Shown: positions 50,478-58,904 of the stretch, piece after piece
Position numbering within the stretch: position 1 is the stretch's first letter
Layout: each line of letters begins with the position of its first letter
Assembly: GCF_008704715.1 (NCBI RefSeq)
Contig: NZ_CP023689.1
Location: forward strand, 744,001 to 808,000
Direction: 5' to 3'
Length of the DNA stretch: 64,000 bases
Origin: Streptomyces chartreusis
GTDB taxonomy: Bacteria; Actinomycetota; Actinomycetes; Streptomycetales; Streptomycetaceae
Program-made: the position numbers and the translations under genes
Notes under the pieces: model-generated
The model's database searches: none
What the model was told of the DNA's origin: nothing
The model's input: only the letters and a program-made list of their open reading frames with translations

Positions 50478-51170
50478 GGCGGGCGGGCAGGAGGCCGCGC
50501 CGGCCTGGGAGAGCAGGACGTGCATGCGCTCGGTGAGCTGGGCGACGTCGTCGGCGGGCCGGTGGAACGGCAGCCGTACGTCACCGTGGGAGCGGGCGCG
50601 CTCGATGCGCAGGGTGACTCCGTGCCGGTCGACGGCGAGCGGCTGGACGCGGACGGCACCGTGCAGGCTGTCGGAGTCGACGAGGCGGGTCAGCCGCTCG
50701 ACGGCGTCCGGGTGGCAGTCGGCGAGATGGGTGAGCAGCCGGGCCTCGGCGGTGGCCAGCGGGTCGGGCGCCGCGGCGGCGAACTCCTCCAGGTCGACGA
50801 CGACGGCGCCGGACGGCAGCCGCAGCACCACGCGCGTCGCCCGGAAGGCGAGTTTCCCGTCCTCGGGGGTGAACCAGCCGGACAGCCAGAGCCGGGAGCG
50901 GATCCGTTTGCGAACGGGCACGGGGGCGACGTCGGCGAACTCCAGGACGGCGGAGGGCTCTCCGCGCGGCGCGCAGATCGCGGCCGTGACGAGCACACTG
51001 TCCTCCGGCACCTCCAGCAGGACACGGCCGTCGTCGGTCACCGTGTGCGCGCCGACGAGCTCCTCGCGGCAGCTCTCCGCGGTCACCCCGCAGGACCACG
51101 CGCCGGCCAGTACCGACCGGGCCCGTTCCGCCGCGGAAGGCGCGGCCGTCCAGGTTTGGCTGTCACCCAT
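50445..51170 (-). CDS. DUF2470-containing protein, iron-regulated
   Basis: A 241-residue protein. The C-terminal part (about residues 150-225) fits DUF2470, a haem utilisation-related domain, with EARLLTHLADCHPDAVERLTRL and a later conserved VTLRIERARSHGDVRLPF. The N-terminal half (RVLLEVPEDSVLVTAAI; LWLSGWFTPEDG) has a split-barrel-like pattern. An IdeR/DmdR1 iron box lies 17 bp upstream of the ATG, so expression should rise under iron limitation, which suits a role in haem or siderophore iron handling. GGAGG precedes the ATG. It overlaps the convergent lactonase gene. Confidence 0.85.
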   Translation of the reverse strand: MGDSQTWTAAPSAAERARSVLAGAWSCGVTAESCREELVGAHTVTDDGRVLLEVPEDSVLVTAAICAPRGEPSAVLEFADVAPVPVRKRIRSRLWLSGWFTPEDGKLAFRATRVVLRLPSGAVVVDLEEFAAAAPDPLATAEARLLTHLADCHPDAVERLTRLVDSDSLHGAVRVQPLAVDRHGVTLRIERARSHGDVRLPFHRPADDVAQLTERMHVLLSQAGAASCPPALQRQRTDGDG

Positions 51171-51186
51171 CCCGTTCCTCCTAAGG

Positions 51187-51205
51187 TAAGGCTTGCCTAA
51201 CCTAT
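51187..51205 (-). promoter_or_regulatory. Iron box (IdeR/DmdR1 operator)
   Basis: On the minus strand ATAGGTTAGGCAAGCCTTA, which matches 15 of 19 positions of the TTAGGTTAGGCTAACCTAA consensus. It is placed between the DUF2470 start and the TetR gene end. Confidence 0.78.
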
Positions 51206-51274
51206 CGAAGATCGGGCCGCAGGCCAACCGGCACCGCCGATCCTGTGCGATGTCTTTGCCGAGGTGAGGGGCGA

Positions 51275-51883
51275 TCAGGGGGAGATGACGCCCAGCAGGG
51301 CGCGGGTGCACAGGTCTCGCACCTGGCCCCGGGAGAGGTCGGCGCCGCGCAGCCACTCCAGGCAGACCGCGGTGGTGAACGCCAGCCAGCCCCGCACGGC
51401 GAGCGGGACGTCCGGGCGCTGCGCGCAGACCGGACCGAACTCGGGGTCGGCCGCCATCGCCGCGAGGATCTGCTTCTCCTGCGCGGCCAGGGCCCGTTGG
51501 TAGACCTTGCGCACGGCCTGGTCCCCGGCCGCGTCGGCGCGATGGAAGGCGCGGTAGCCATGGGCGTGGGCCTCGACGTACTCCAGGAAGGTGTCGAGTC
51601 CGGCGCCGAGCTGTTCGCGCACCGGGATGCCGGGCACGGCGGCCGTCATCCGCAGCATGCGCGCGCTCTCGCGCTCGACGACGGCCGCGAAGAAGTCCCG
51701 CTTGGTCGGGAAGTAGTGGTACAGCAGCCCGCGGGAGACTCCGGCGATCTCGGCGACCTGCTCGATCCACACCTCGTCGTACGGACTCTCCGAGAACAGC
51801 CGCGCCCCGACCGCGAGAAGCTGCTCACGACGCTCCTCGGTGCTGAGCCGGCGTCGTGTGCGCTCACCCTGGTTCGCGGCCAT
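51275..51883 (-). CDS. TetR family regulator divergent from a CYP102-type P450
   Basis: A 202-residue repressor. Its helix-turn-helix reads YDEVWIEQVAEIAGVSRGLLYHYFPTKRDFFAAVV (about residues 36-68), and its C-terminal domain carries a hydrophobic ligand pocket (AGLDTFLEYVEAHAHGYRAFHRAD). The neighbouring fatty-acid-type P450 suggests a fatty acid or acyl-CoA inducer, as in the BM3 repressor system, though that is inference. There is no ribosome site, but TAAAGT (51890-51895, minus) ends 6 nt before the ATG, indicating a leaderless message. Large inverted repeats lie in the divergent gap. Confidence 0.9.
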   Translation of the reverse strand: MAANQGERTRRRLSTEERREQLLAVGARLFSESPYDEVWIEQVAEIAGVSRGLLYHYFPTKRDFFAAVVERESARMLRMTAAVPGIPVREQLGAGLDTFLEYVEAHAHGYRAFHRADAAGDQAVRKVYQRALAAQEKQILAAMAADPEFGPVCAQRPDVPLAVRGWLAFTTAVCLEWLRGADLSRGQVRDLCTRALLGVISP

Positions 51884-51896
51884 GCCCGCACTTTAC

Positions 51897-51949
51897 TTGA
51901 CGTGGATTCAATAGCGGGATCAGACTGAACCGCGTTATTGAACCCACGT
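51897..51949. promoter_or_regulatory. Paired operator region between TetR and P450
   Basis: Two inverted copies of a 17-bp element (51900-51916 and 51933-51949, 15 of 17 matching when one is reversed) separated by 16 bp. The left copy lies within the local palindrome TTGA-CGTGGAT-TCAA (51897-51911), next to the TetR -10 box. Confidence 0.72.
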
Positions 51950-51999
51950 ACAACGAGCGCCGCGTCGCAAGGTGTCAGCGGATCGAGGGAGATCGCGTC

Positions 52000-53523
52000 A
52001 TGGCGGAGACGACGACCGGGACCGGACTTCCGAAGGGGTTCCGCAGCGCCGAGCAGGGCTGGCCGGAGCTGTTCCGCATACCCCATCCTCCGCACCGGCT
52101 CCCGCTGCTCGGCGACGTGCTGGGCGCGAGCAGGCGTACGCCGCTCCAGGACTCCCTGCGCTTCGCCCGCGAGCTGGGGCCGATCTTCCGACGCCGGGCG
52201 TTCGACCGGGAGTTCGTCTTCGTGTGGGGTTCGGAACTCGCGGCCGACATGGCGGACGAGGCGCGCTTCGCCAAGCATGTCGGGCTCGGTGTCGCCAACC
52301 TCCGTCCGGTCGCCGGGGACGGCCTGTTCACGGCGTACAACCACGAGCCGAACTGGCAGTTGGCGCACGACGTCCTGGCACCCGGGTTCAGCCGGGAGGC
52401 CATGGCCGGCTACCACCCGATGATGCTGGCCGTCGCCGACCGGCTCATGGACCACTGGGACCGCGCGCTCACGGCGGGCCGGTCGGTGGACGTGCCCGGC
52501 GACATGACCAAGCTGACCCTGGAGACCATCGCCCGCACCGGGTTCGGGCACGACTTCGGCTCCTTCGAACGCTCCCGTCCGCACCCCTTCGTGTCGGCGA
52601 TGGTCGGCACGCTCAGCTACGCCCAGCGGCTCAACACCGTGCCGTGGCCGTTCCTGCTGCGGCGGGCCGCGCGCCGCAACGACGCCGACATCGCCCACCT
52701 CAACGACACCGTCGACGACCTGGTCCGCGCCCGGATCGCCGACGGACCCGGGGACGGTGACCTGCTCGACCGCATGCTCGGGACCTCGCACCCGGAGACC
52801 GGCGAGCGGCTCTCCGCTGAGAACGTCCGCCGGCAGGTGATCACCTTTCTGGTGGCCGGCCACGAGACCACCTCGGGCGCGCTCTCCTTCGCCCTGCACT
52901 ACCTCTCCCGCCACCCGGACGTCGCGGCCCGCGCCCGCGCCGAGGTCGACCGCGTCTGGGGCCCGACGGCGACGCCCGGCTACGACCAGGTGGCGCGGCT
53001 GCGCTATGTGCGCCGCGTGCTGGACGAGGCGCTGCGGCTGTGGCCGACGGCGCCCGCCTTCGCCCGGGAGGCCCGCGAGGACACCGTGCTCGGCGGGGTG
53101 CATCCGATGCGGCGGGGCGCCTGGGCGCTGGTGCTCACGGCGATGCTGCACCGCGACCCGGAGGTCTGGGGCGCGGACGCCGAGCGGTTCGACCCGGACC
53201 GCTTCGACCCCAAGGCGGTACGGACACGGGCGCCGCACACCTTCAAGCCGTTCGGGACGGGTGCGCGGGCGTGCATCGGGCGCCAGTTCGCGCTGCACGA
53301 GGCCACGTTGGTGCTGGGTCTGCTGCTGCGCCGCTACGAGTTCAGGAGCGACCCGGCGTATCGGCTGCGGGTGACGGAACGGCTGACGCTCATGCCGGAG
53401 GGGCTGCGGCTGAACCTGGAGCGGCGGGCCGGCGTGCCCGTGCCCGGCCCGGCCGTGCCGCCCCCGGCCGAGGAGGACGCTCCGTCAGCGCTCGGCTGTC
53501 CAGTGCGCGGGACGGCCGACTGA
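52000..53523 (+). CDS. Stand-alone CYP102-type cytochrome P450 (haem domain only)
   Basis: A 507-residue P450 closely resembling the haem half of BM3-type enzymes. It has [29 protein letters not shown], the I-helix AGHETTSG (about 286), EALRLWP (ExxR) and the haem loop [18 protein letters not shown] (Cys about 424). It stops after this domain with a Pro-rich tail, so no reductase is attached. Streptomyces coelicolor CYP102B1 is a known stand-alone fatty acid hydroxylase of this kind. Electrons must come from separate partners; none is adjacent. The ATG has AGGGAG 8 nt upstream. The 3' end overlaps the next gene, convergent, by 39 bp. Confidence 0.93.
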   Translation: MAETTTGTGLPKGFRSAEQGWPELFRIPHPPHRLPLLGDVLGASRRTPLQDSLRFARELGPIFRRRAFDREFVFVWGSELAADMADEARFAKHVGLGVANLRPVAGDGLFTAYNHEPNWQLAHDVLAPGFSREAMAGYHPMMLAVADRLMDHWDRALTAGRSVDVPGDMTKLTLETIARTGFGHDFGSFERSRPHPFVSAMVGTLSYAQRLNTVPWPFLLRRAARRNDADIAHLNDTVDDLVRARIADGPGDGDLLDRMLGTSHPETGERLSAENVRRQVITFLVAGHETTSGALSFALHYLSRHPDVAARARAEVDRVWGPTATPGYDQVARLRYVRRVLDEALRLWPTAPAFAREAREDTVLGGVHPMRRGAWALVLTAMLHRDPEVWGADAERFDPDRFDPKAVRTRAPHTFKPFGTGARACIGRQFALHEATLVLGLLLRRYEFRSDPAYRLRVTERLTLMPEGLRLNLERRAGVPVPGPAVPPPAEEDAPSALGCPVRGTAD

Positions 53524-54315
53524 GGCGGGCAGCCGGGTGCCCGCGCTGCCCCGGGCCGCGTTCAGCTGGGGCTGGGTCAGGAAGAAGGCGCCGGTCAGAT
53601 CGGCGTCCGTGAGGTCGGTGTCGCGCAGATCGGCGCCGATGAGGTCCGCCCCACGCAGATCGGCGCCGGTCAGGTCGGCCGCGATGAGGTAGGCACCGCG
53701 CAGGTTCGCGCCCCGCAGATCCGCGCCCCGGAGGCGGGCGCCCATGAGGTCCGCGCCCCGGCGTTCCTTCTTGCGGCCCCGCACTCCCGCCCGCGCCAGC
53801 TCGCTGGTCCGCAGCAGCAGGACGTTGACCTTCTGCCGGTGCGCTGCCACGTCCAGCGAGGCGATTTCCTCCGCGGTCCGGCGGGTGAGGGCGTCCGTCT
53901 CGTCCCGGAGTTCGCGCAGCTCGGCGTGGACGGGACGGGCCGCGGGCAGGGTGAGTGCCTCGGTCAGGTACCAGAGCAGCTCGTGGAGCTGGCGGACGAC
54001 CGGGAAGACGTCGGACATCCGCCGGGCGTGCTCACGGGAGGCAGCACGCCAGTCCTTCCCGGCGAAGGTGACCTGCGAGACCTTCTGCCCGGCGCCGAAG
54101 CAGTCGTAGACCGTGCAACCGCTGAAGCCGCTCTGCCGGAGCCGGGCGTGGATGCCGCAGCGATGGTCGTCCTGGAGATTCCGGCAGGGCGTACCGGCGT
54201 CCTTGTCGAGCGCGAAGTCCGCCGAGGCGGTGAAGGGCAGTGCGACACAGCACAGCCCGAAGCAGTTCGCGCAGTCTCCGTGCAGGTCCATGAGGTCGCC
54301 GGGGTGATCTTGCAT
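53485..54315 (-). CDS. Pentapeptide-repeat protein with N-terminal cysteine cluster
   Basis: A 276-residue protein in two parts. Residues 15-75 hold a cysteine-rich cluster ([14 protein letters not shown], then further Cys in [15 protein letters not shown] and [11 protein letters not shown]) that could bind metal. Residues 190-250 are about ten pentapeptide repeats of A(D/N)LxG type ([20 protein letters not shown]), forming a right-handed beta-helix. Some pentapeptide proteins mimic DNA and protect gyrase, but this repeat tract is short. The start is the ATG at 54315 or 54291. The 3' end runs 39 bp into the P450 gene. Confidence 0.85.
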   Translation of the reverse strand: MQDHPGDLMDLHGDCANCFGLCCVALPFTASADFALDKDAGTPCRNLQDDHRCGIHARLRQSGFSGCTVYDCFGAGQKVSQVTFAGKDWRAASREHARRMSDVFPVVRQLHELLWYLTEALTLPAARPVHAELRELRDETDALTRRTAEEIASLDVAAHRQKVNVLLLRTSELARAGVRGRKKERRGADLMGARLRGADLRGANLRGAYLIAADLTGADLRGADLIGADLRDTDLTDADLTGAFFLTQPQLNAARGSAGTRLPASVGRPAHWTAER

Positions 54316-54473
54316 GTCACCAGCCTAATGTCCGGCCCGGCACCGGAACTCACCGATGAGTTTCCGGCGGTGTGGGGGTCCTCTCATACAACGGAAAACA
54401 AGTTCGGCTACCACTGGTACAGGAGCCGACGAAAGCAGGAGCAGCACCGCATCGAGGATTCCGAGGAGACGTC

Positions 54474-54674
54474 ATGTGCAGCCACCAGCCCCCGTGCCCG
54501 ACCGCCGACAGCCCCGACCCGCACGCCGCCGTGATCGTCTCTGCCCACCCCGAACAGGGCTGGAGCCTGCTGTGCAACGGCACCATCGTCTTCGACGACA
54601 CCGGTGAGCTCCTGCCCGACGGGCGGGTGGTCGGCCCGCGCCGCACGGTCGGCACGCTGGTCGTGGCGGCCTGA
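54474..54674 (+). CDS. DUF5999 small protein
   Basis: A 66-residue protein with the conserved start MCSHQPPCP and the core HPEQGWSLLCNGTIVFDDTGELLPDGRVVGP. Its two N-terminal cysteines and His could bind metal. DUF5999 is a small Streptomyces-specific family of unknown function, usually about this length. The ATG at 54474 has GAGGAG upstream, and the frame extension before it has no ribosome site. It converges on sigJ with 1 nt between the stops. Confidence 0.85.
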   Translation: MCSHQPPCPTADSPDPHAAVIVSAHPEQGWSLLCNGTIVFDDTGELLPDGRVVGPRRTVGTLVVAA

Positions 54675-54675
54675 C

Positions 54676-55587
54676 TCAGTCGCCGAGGTCCGCCAGGCCT
54701 AGCCCGCCGAGCCGCTCGGGGTCCGCGAGGATGTACATGTGCGTGATCCGCCCGTCGGCGACGGTGACGCCCATCACCGACTGCGGCTGTCCCGCCGGCG
54801 CGTGCAGCACCCCGATCTCCCCGTTGACCAGCACCAACTGCGCGTACTGCGCCAACTGCGCGAACAGCAGGGCCTGTTCGGCCACCGGCTTCGCACCGCG
54901 CACCAGCTTGGACGCCGCCGCGCCCCGCACCAGCGGTCCGGAATCGGCGCGCAGCACCACTTCGGGGTCGAGGACCGCGAGCAGTGCCTCGAAGTCCCCC
55001 GCGCGTGCGGCGGCCATGAAGGCGTCGAGGACCTGCCGCTGCCGCCCGAGGTCCGGCTCGCTCGACGGCGTGGCGCCCTTCACCCGGCGCCGGGCACGGC
55101 TCGCGAGCTGCCGGGTGGCGGCCGAGGAGCGCTCCACGATCGGCGCGATGTCGTCGAAGGGCACCGCGAACATGTCGTGCAGGACGAACGCGATCCGCTC
55201 GGCCGGCTCCAGCGTCTCCAGCACCACGAGCAGGGCCAGGCCCACCGAGTCGGCCTGGAGCACCTCCTGTTCCGGATCGATCTGCGTCAGGGGACGGATC
55301 ACGGGGTCCGGTACGAAGGTGTCGTCCAGGGGCTCCTCGTGGCGTCGCGTACGGGAGCGGAGCAGGTCCAGGCAGACCCGGCCTACCACCGTGGTCAGCC
55401 AGCCGCCGAGGTTGTCGATGGCGTCCGCGTCCGTACGGCTCAGCTTCAGCCATGCCTCCTGGACGGCGTCCTCCGCCTCGGCGAGCGAGCCGAGCATGCG
55501 GTAGGCGACCGCCTTGAGGTGGCCCCGATGCTCCTCGAAGCGCACCGCCAGCAACTCGGTGTCGTGCGTGCCGTTCGTGTCGTTCAC
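54676..55587 (-). CDS. sigJ: ECF41-type RNA polymerase sigma factor SigJ
   Basis: A 303-residue sigma factor. Region 2 (HLKAVAYRMLGSLAEAEDAVQEAWLKLSR) and region 4 (AFVLHDMFAVPFDDIAPIVERSSAATRQLASRARRRV) are followed by a SnoaL-like C-terminal domain (about residues 185-303, RQVLDAFMAAARAGDFEALLAVLDPEVVLRAD). That extension defines ECF41, where it both inhibits and activates the factor in place of an anti-sigma. The linker motif reads FVPDPV against the usual WxPEPL. It starts at GTG 55587. The upstream PIG-L gene ends 32 nt before, so they may be cotranscribed. Confidence 0.9.
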   Translation of the reverse strand: MNDTNGTHDTELLAVRFEEHRGHLKAVAYRMLGSLAEAEDAVQEAWLKLSRTDADAIDNLGGWLTTVVGRVCLDLLRSRTRRHEEPLDDTFVPDPVIRPLTQIDPEQEVLQADSVGLALLVVLETLEPAERIAFVLHDMFAVPFDDIAPIVERSSAATRQLASRARRRVKGATPSSEPDLGRQRQVLDAFMAAARAGDFEALLAVLDPEVVLRADSGPLVRGAAASKLVRGAKPVAEQALLFAQLAQYAQLVLVNGEIGVLHAPAGQPQSVMGVTVADGRITHMYILADPERLGGLGLADLGD

Positions 55588-55619
55588 CGTGCCCCCGTCT
55601 CCCGCGTAGCCGGCCGGAA

Positions 55620-56363
55620 CTACCGGCCGAACAGCTCGAACGCCACGGCCGGCCTGCCGCCGAACCGCTCCCCCGTCGACCGGGCGTTCTCGGTGAGGAA
55701 GCCGCGGACATACGTCTCGGGGTCCTCGTCGGTCAACACCTCGATGTAGGTGCGGTGTTCGAGCAGGGAGTGCACCGCCCGCTCCAGTCCCGCAGTCGCG
55801 TCCACCGCGTGGGTGGGGGTGCTGGAGCCGGCCACCGCGACCCAACGGACGCCGTTCCACGGCTGAAGGCCCTGCTCGATCAGCTCCGGGAAGATCCAGC
55901 GGTTACCCGCGTCCCCGGCCGCGTCCAGCGTGGCCCGGCCCACGGCCACATGGTCGGGCGTGTTCCAGGCGACGCCGCCCCAGGTGTCCCGGTGGTTGAG
56001 CGTGATCACCAGCTCGGGCCGGTGCCGACGGATCGCGGCGGAGATGTCGCGGCGCAGGGCGGTGCCGTACTCGATCACGCCGTCCTTGTGGTCGAGGAAC
56101 TCCACCGTCGTCACGCCGACGCGGGCCGCGCTGGCCCGCTGCTCGCGCTCGCGCAGCGGGGCGCACTTCTCGGGGTCCAGGGTGTCGATGCCGGCCTCGC
56201 CGCGGGTCGCCAGGACATAGGCGACCTCGCGGCCGGCGTCGGTCCAGGCGGCGATCGCCGCCGAGCAGCCGTACTCGAGGTCGTCCGGGTGCGCGACGAC
56301 GGCGAGCGCGCGCTGCCAGTCGTCGGGCATGGCTTGGAGCTGAGTGATCGTCGGCTCGGTCAT
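55620..56363 (-). CDS. PIG-L family deacetylase
   Basis: A 247-residue zinc-dependent N-acetylglucosaminyl deacetylase-like protein. The metal motif AVVAHPDDLEYG (AHPDD, about residues 22-33) and the distal His in NTPDHVAVG (about 146) are intact. Family members deacetylate mycothiol precursors, mycothiol conjugates or glycan intermediates. The substrate is unknown, though it is not in the usual mshB or mca context. It lies between the S33 hydrolase (28 nt upstream) and sigJ on the same strand, likely one operon. Confidence 0.89.
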   Translation of the reverse strand: MTEPTITQLQAMPDDWQRALAVVAHPDDLEYGCSAAIAAWTDAGREVAYVLATRGEAGIDTLDPEKCAPLREREQRASAARVGVTTVEFLDHKDGVIEYGTALRRDISAAIRRHRPELVITLNHRDTWGGVAWNTPDHVAVGRATLDAAGDAGNRWIFPELIEQGLQPWNGVRWVAVAGSSTPTHAVDATAGLERAVHSLLEHRTYIEVLTDEDPETYVRGFLTENARSTGERFGGRPAVAFELFGR

Positions 56364-56391
56364 GCCCGCACCTTAACGCGTCACACCGACA

Positions 56392-57741
56392 TCAGGCTTC
56401 GTCACGGGTGAGGGCGAGCAGGCGGTCCAGGACGCGGGGGCCGCCGGCCCTGACGCCGTCGTGCTCGAACTCGTCGGTGACCCAGGTCCGCAGGCCCCGC
56501 ACGGCACGGGCGGTGGCCAGGGAGTGGGCGGTGTCGACGTACATGTCGTCGTGGTAGACGGCCGCCGCGACCGGCACCTCGTTGGCCGCCAGGCGCGCGG
56601 AGTCGTACAGGGGCGTCCAGTCGGTGCGGGCGGCGAGGAGTTCGGCGGTCTCGCGCAGCGGGCGCAGCGCCGGGTCGCAGTCGAACATCCAGGGGTGGAT
56701 CGACTCGCCGGTGAACAGCAGCGGGCCGTCCCCGGCGAGCGTCTTGGCCGCGTCGAACTGCGGGAACTCGGCACGCACCCGCTCCGCGGACCAGTCGGTG
56801 GGCCGGTCGTCCTGGCCGTAGATCGCCTCGTGGACGAGGGCGTACAGCGGGTGGCCCGCGTACGACAGCAGGTTCTGCGCCTCTTCCTGGAAGGCGTCCG
56901 AGAGGGCGGCGCCCTGCGCGGTGCGGACGAAGGCGTGCTCCAGCAGGTAGTGCAGGCGGTGGCTGCCCTCGCTGCCGCCGAGCAGGATGCCGAGGGACTG
57001 GAAGGCCTCCGCGGTGAAGCGGTAGCCGTTCGGCAGGACCACGTCGTTCGCGAGGAGGTGGTCGGCGATCCGGCGGGCGCGCTCGACGTCCTGCGGGTAG
57101 CGGGCGTAGTGCGCGGCGACCTTGCGCTCGATGCGCGGGAAGGCCGCCCGGTAGACGTCGTCGGCGTGCGCGTCCAGGGAGGGCAGGCCGCCGGTGATCA
57201 CGGCGGCGCTCAGGCCCTCGGGTGCGGTGGCCAGGTAGTTGACCGTGCAGAAGCCGCCGAAGCTCTGGCCGAGGACGGTCCAGGGGGCGCCGCCGGTCAC
57301 CTCCCCGCGGATCAGCTCGCAGTCGCGGACGATCGAGTCGCCGCGGAAGTGCGTGAGGTACTCGGCCTGTTCGGCGGGGCCGCCGCGCAGCGGGAGCGTC
57401 TGGCGGTTGGCGGGCGTGGAGTGGCCGGTGCCGCGCTGGTCCAGCAGCAGGACGCGGAACTCCTTCAGCGCGCGGCCGAGCCAGGCCCCCTTGCCGACGA
57501 AACGGTTCGCCCCGAAGCCGGGGCCGCCCTGGAGGTAGACCAGCCACGGCTGCTCCTGGTGCGCCTTGTCGCCGGCGACGACCTCACGGGCGTAGAGCTC
57601 GATCGTCTCCCCCGCCGGGTCGGCGTGGTCGAGGGGCACGGTGAAGCGGCGGTCGGTGAGGACGACGCCGGGCTGGCGGTAGCTGACGGTCAACGGTGCT
57701 CCCGGGACGGAGGGTTTTCGGGCCGCGTCCCAGTTCAGCAC
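56392..57741 (-). CDS. Alpha/beta hydrolase, proline iminopeptidase-like (S33)
   Basis: A 449-residue hydrolase. The oxyanion region YLQGGPGFGANRF, the nucleophile elbow VLGQSFGGFC (Ser about 170) and the late acid/His segments LLFTGESIHPWMFD and AAVYHDDMYVD outline the catalytic triad. The lid domain lies between, as in S33 prolyl aminopeptidases, which release N-terminal proline from peptides. The start GTG is preceded by AGGA 4 nt upstream. It is the first gene of a probable three-gene run with PIG-L and sigJ, 53 bp downstream of the LacI regulator. Confidence 0.87.
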   Translation of the reverse strand: MLNWDAARKPSVPGAPLTVSYRQPGVVLTDRRFTVPLDHADPAGETIELYAREVVAGDKAHQEQPWLVYLQGGPGFGANRFVGKGAWLGRALKEFRVLLLDQRGTGHSTPANRQTLPLRGGPAEQAEYLTHFRGDSIVRDCELIRGEVTGGAPWTVLGQSFGGFCTVNYLATAPEGLSAAVITGGLPSLDAHADDVYRAAFPRIERKVAAHYARYPQDVERARRIADHLLANDVVLPNGYRFTAEAFQSLGILLGGSEGSHRLHYLLEHAFVRTAQGAALSDAFQEEAQNLLSYAGHPLYALVHEAIYGQDDRPTDWSAERVRAEFPQFDAAKTLAGDGPLLFTGESIHPWMFDCDPALRPLRETAELLAARTDWTPLYDSARLAANEVPVAAAVYHDDMYVDTAHSLATARAVRGLRTWVTDEFEHDGVRAGGPRVLDRLLALTRDEA

Positions 57742-57794
57742 ATGTTCCTGCGCCGACCGAGCCCCGGGATCATGAAATCGTACTGAACGGCCGA

Positions 57795-58820
57795 TCAGCG
57801 GGCCGAGAGACTGGACCGCCGGACCACCAGCTCCGGCTGGAGGACGACCCGCCGGTGCTCGTGCGTCTTAGCCCCGGTCTCCGCCTCCGTCTCCTCCAGC
57901 AGCATCTCCGCCGCGAGGGTGCCCATGGTGACCGCGGGCTGCCGCACGGAGGTCAGCGGGACGGCCGCGGCGGCCGCGAACTCGATGTCGTCGTAGCCGA
58001 CGATGGCCAGGTCGTCGGGGACTCCGACGCCTGCCGCGTACATGGCCTGGAGCACGCCGAGCGCGAGGAGGTCGTTGGCGCAGAAGACGGCGGTGGGGCG
58101 TTCGGCGAGGCCGAGCAGGCGGGCGCCCGCGTCCCGGCCTGCGGCGACGTCGAGCCGCTCGGTGGGCAGCTCGCGCAGGTTCTCGGGGCCGAGGCCGGCT
58201 TCCCTGAGCGCGTTGAGGGCGCCGGTGCGGCGGTCGCGGACCTGGTTGAGGCCGGGCGGGCCGCTGACGTAGGCGATGGAGCGGTGCCCGGCGTCGACGA
58301 GATGGCGTACGGCGAGGGCGCCGCCCGCGACGTCGTCGACGGAGACCGAGCACTCGGTGGTGCCCTCGGCGACCCGGTCGACGAGAACGAAGGGGATGTT
58401 GTGCCGGCGGAAGGTCTCGATGTTGCGGCCGGTGGCGTCGGCCGGGGTGAGCAGCACGCCCCGCACCCGCTGCTCGGCGAAGAGCGACAGGTAGTCGGCC
58501 TCCTCGCTCGCGCTCTGGGCGCTGTTGCAGACCATCACGCCGAGCCCGGCGTCCCGTGCGGTGCGCTCGGCGCCGCGCGCCACGTCGACGAAGAAGGGGT
58601 TGCCCATGTCGAGGACGAGCAGGCCCATGATCCGGCTGCGGCCCGCGCGCAGCTGGCGCGCGGACTCGCTGCGGACGTAGCCCAGCCGGTCTATCGCGGA
58701 CTGCACCCGCGCCCGGGTCTCGGTCGCGACCGTGTCCGGACGGTTGATGACGTTCGAGACCGTGCCGACGGAGACTCCGGCGGCGCGGGCGACGTCCTTG
58801 ATACCCACCGACTGGGCCAT
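57795..58820 (-). CDS. LacI family regulator of the rhamnose cluster
   Basis: A 341-residue repressor. The N-terminal helix-turn-helix and hinge read IKDVARAAGVSVGTVSNVINRPDTVATETRARVQSAIDRLGYV (residues 7-48), and the periplasmic-binding-like ligand domain follows with LLVLDMGNPFFVDVARGAE and DDLAIVGYDDIEFAAAAAVPLTSVRQP. Its location directly downstream of the L-rhamnose mutarotase/transporter genes makes it the likely rhamnose-responsive repressor (RhaR type in Streptomyces). The ATG has AGGGACC-type spacing but no strong ribosome site. The operator it recognises was not identified here. Confidence 0.89.
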   Translation of the reverse strand: MAQSVGIKDVARAAGVSVGTVSNVINRPDTVATETRARVQSAIDRLGYVRSESARQLRAGRSRIMGLLVLDMGNPFFVDVARGAERTARDAGLGVMVCNSAQSASEEADYLSLFAEQRVRGVLLTPADATGRNIETFRRHNIPFVLVDRVAEGTTECSVSVDDVAGGALAVRHLVDAGHRSIAYVSGPPGLNQVRDRRTGALNALREAGLGPENLRELPTERLDVAAGRDAGARLLGLAERPTAVFCANDLLALGVLQAMYAAGVGVPDDLAIVGYDDIEFAAAAAVPLTSVRQPAVTMGTLAAEMLLEETEAETGAKTHEHRRVVLQPELVVRRSSLSAR

Positions 58821-58904
58821 CGGGCAGGGACCTCCAGAGAGACTTGTGGTGCGTGGGAGCGGCGCGAAGGAACATTACCGTCAAGCCGCCCACAACGGCT
58901 GCGA

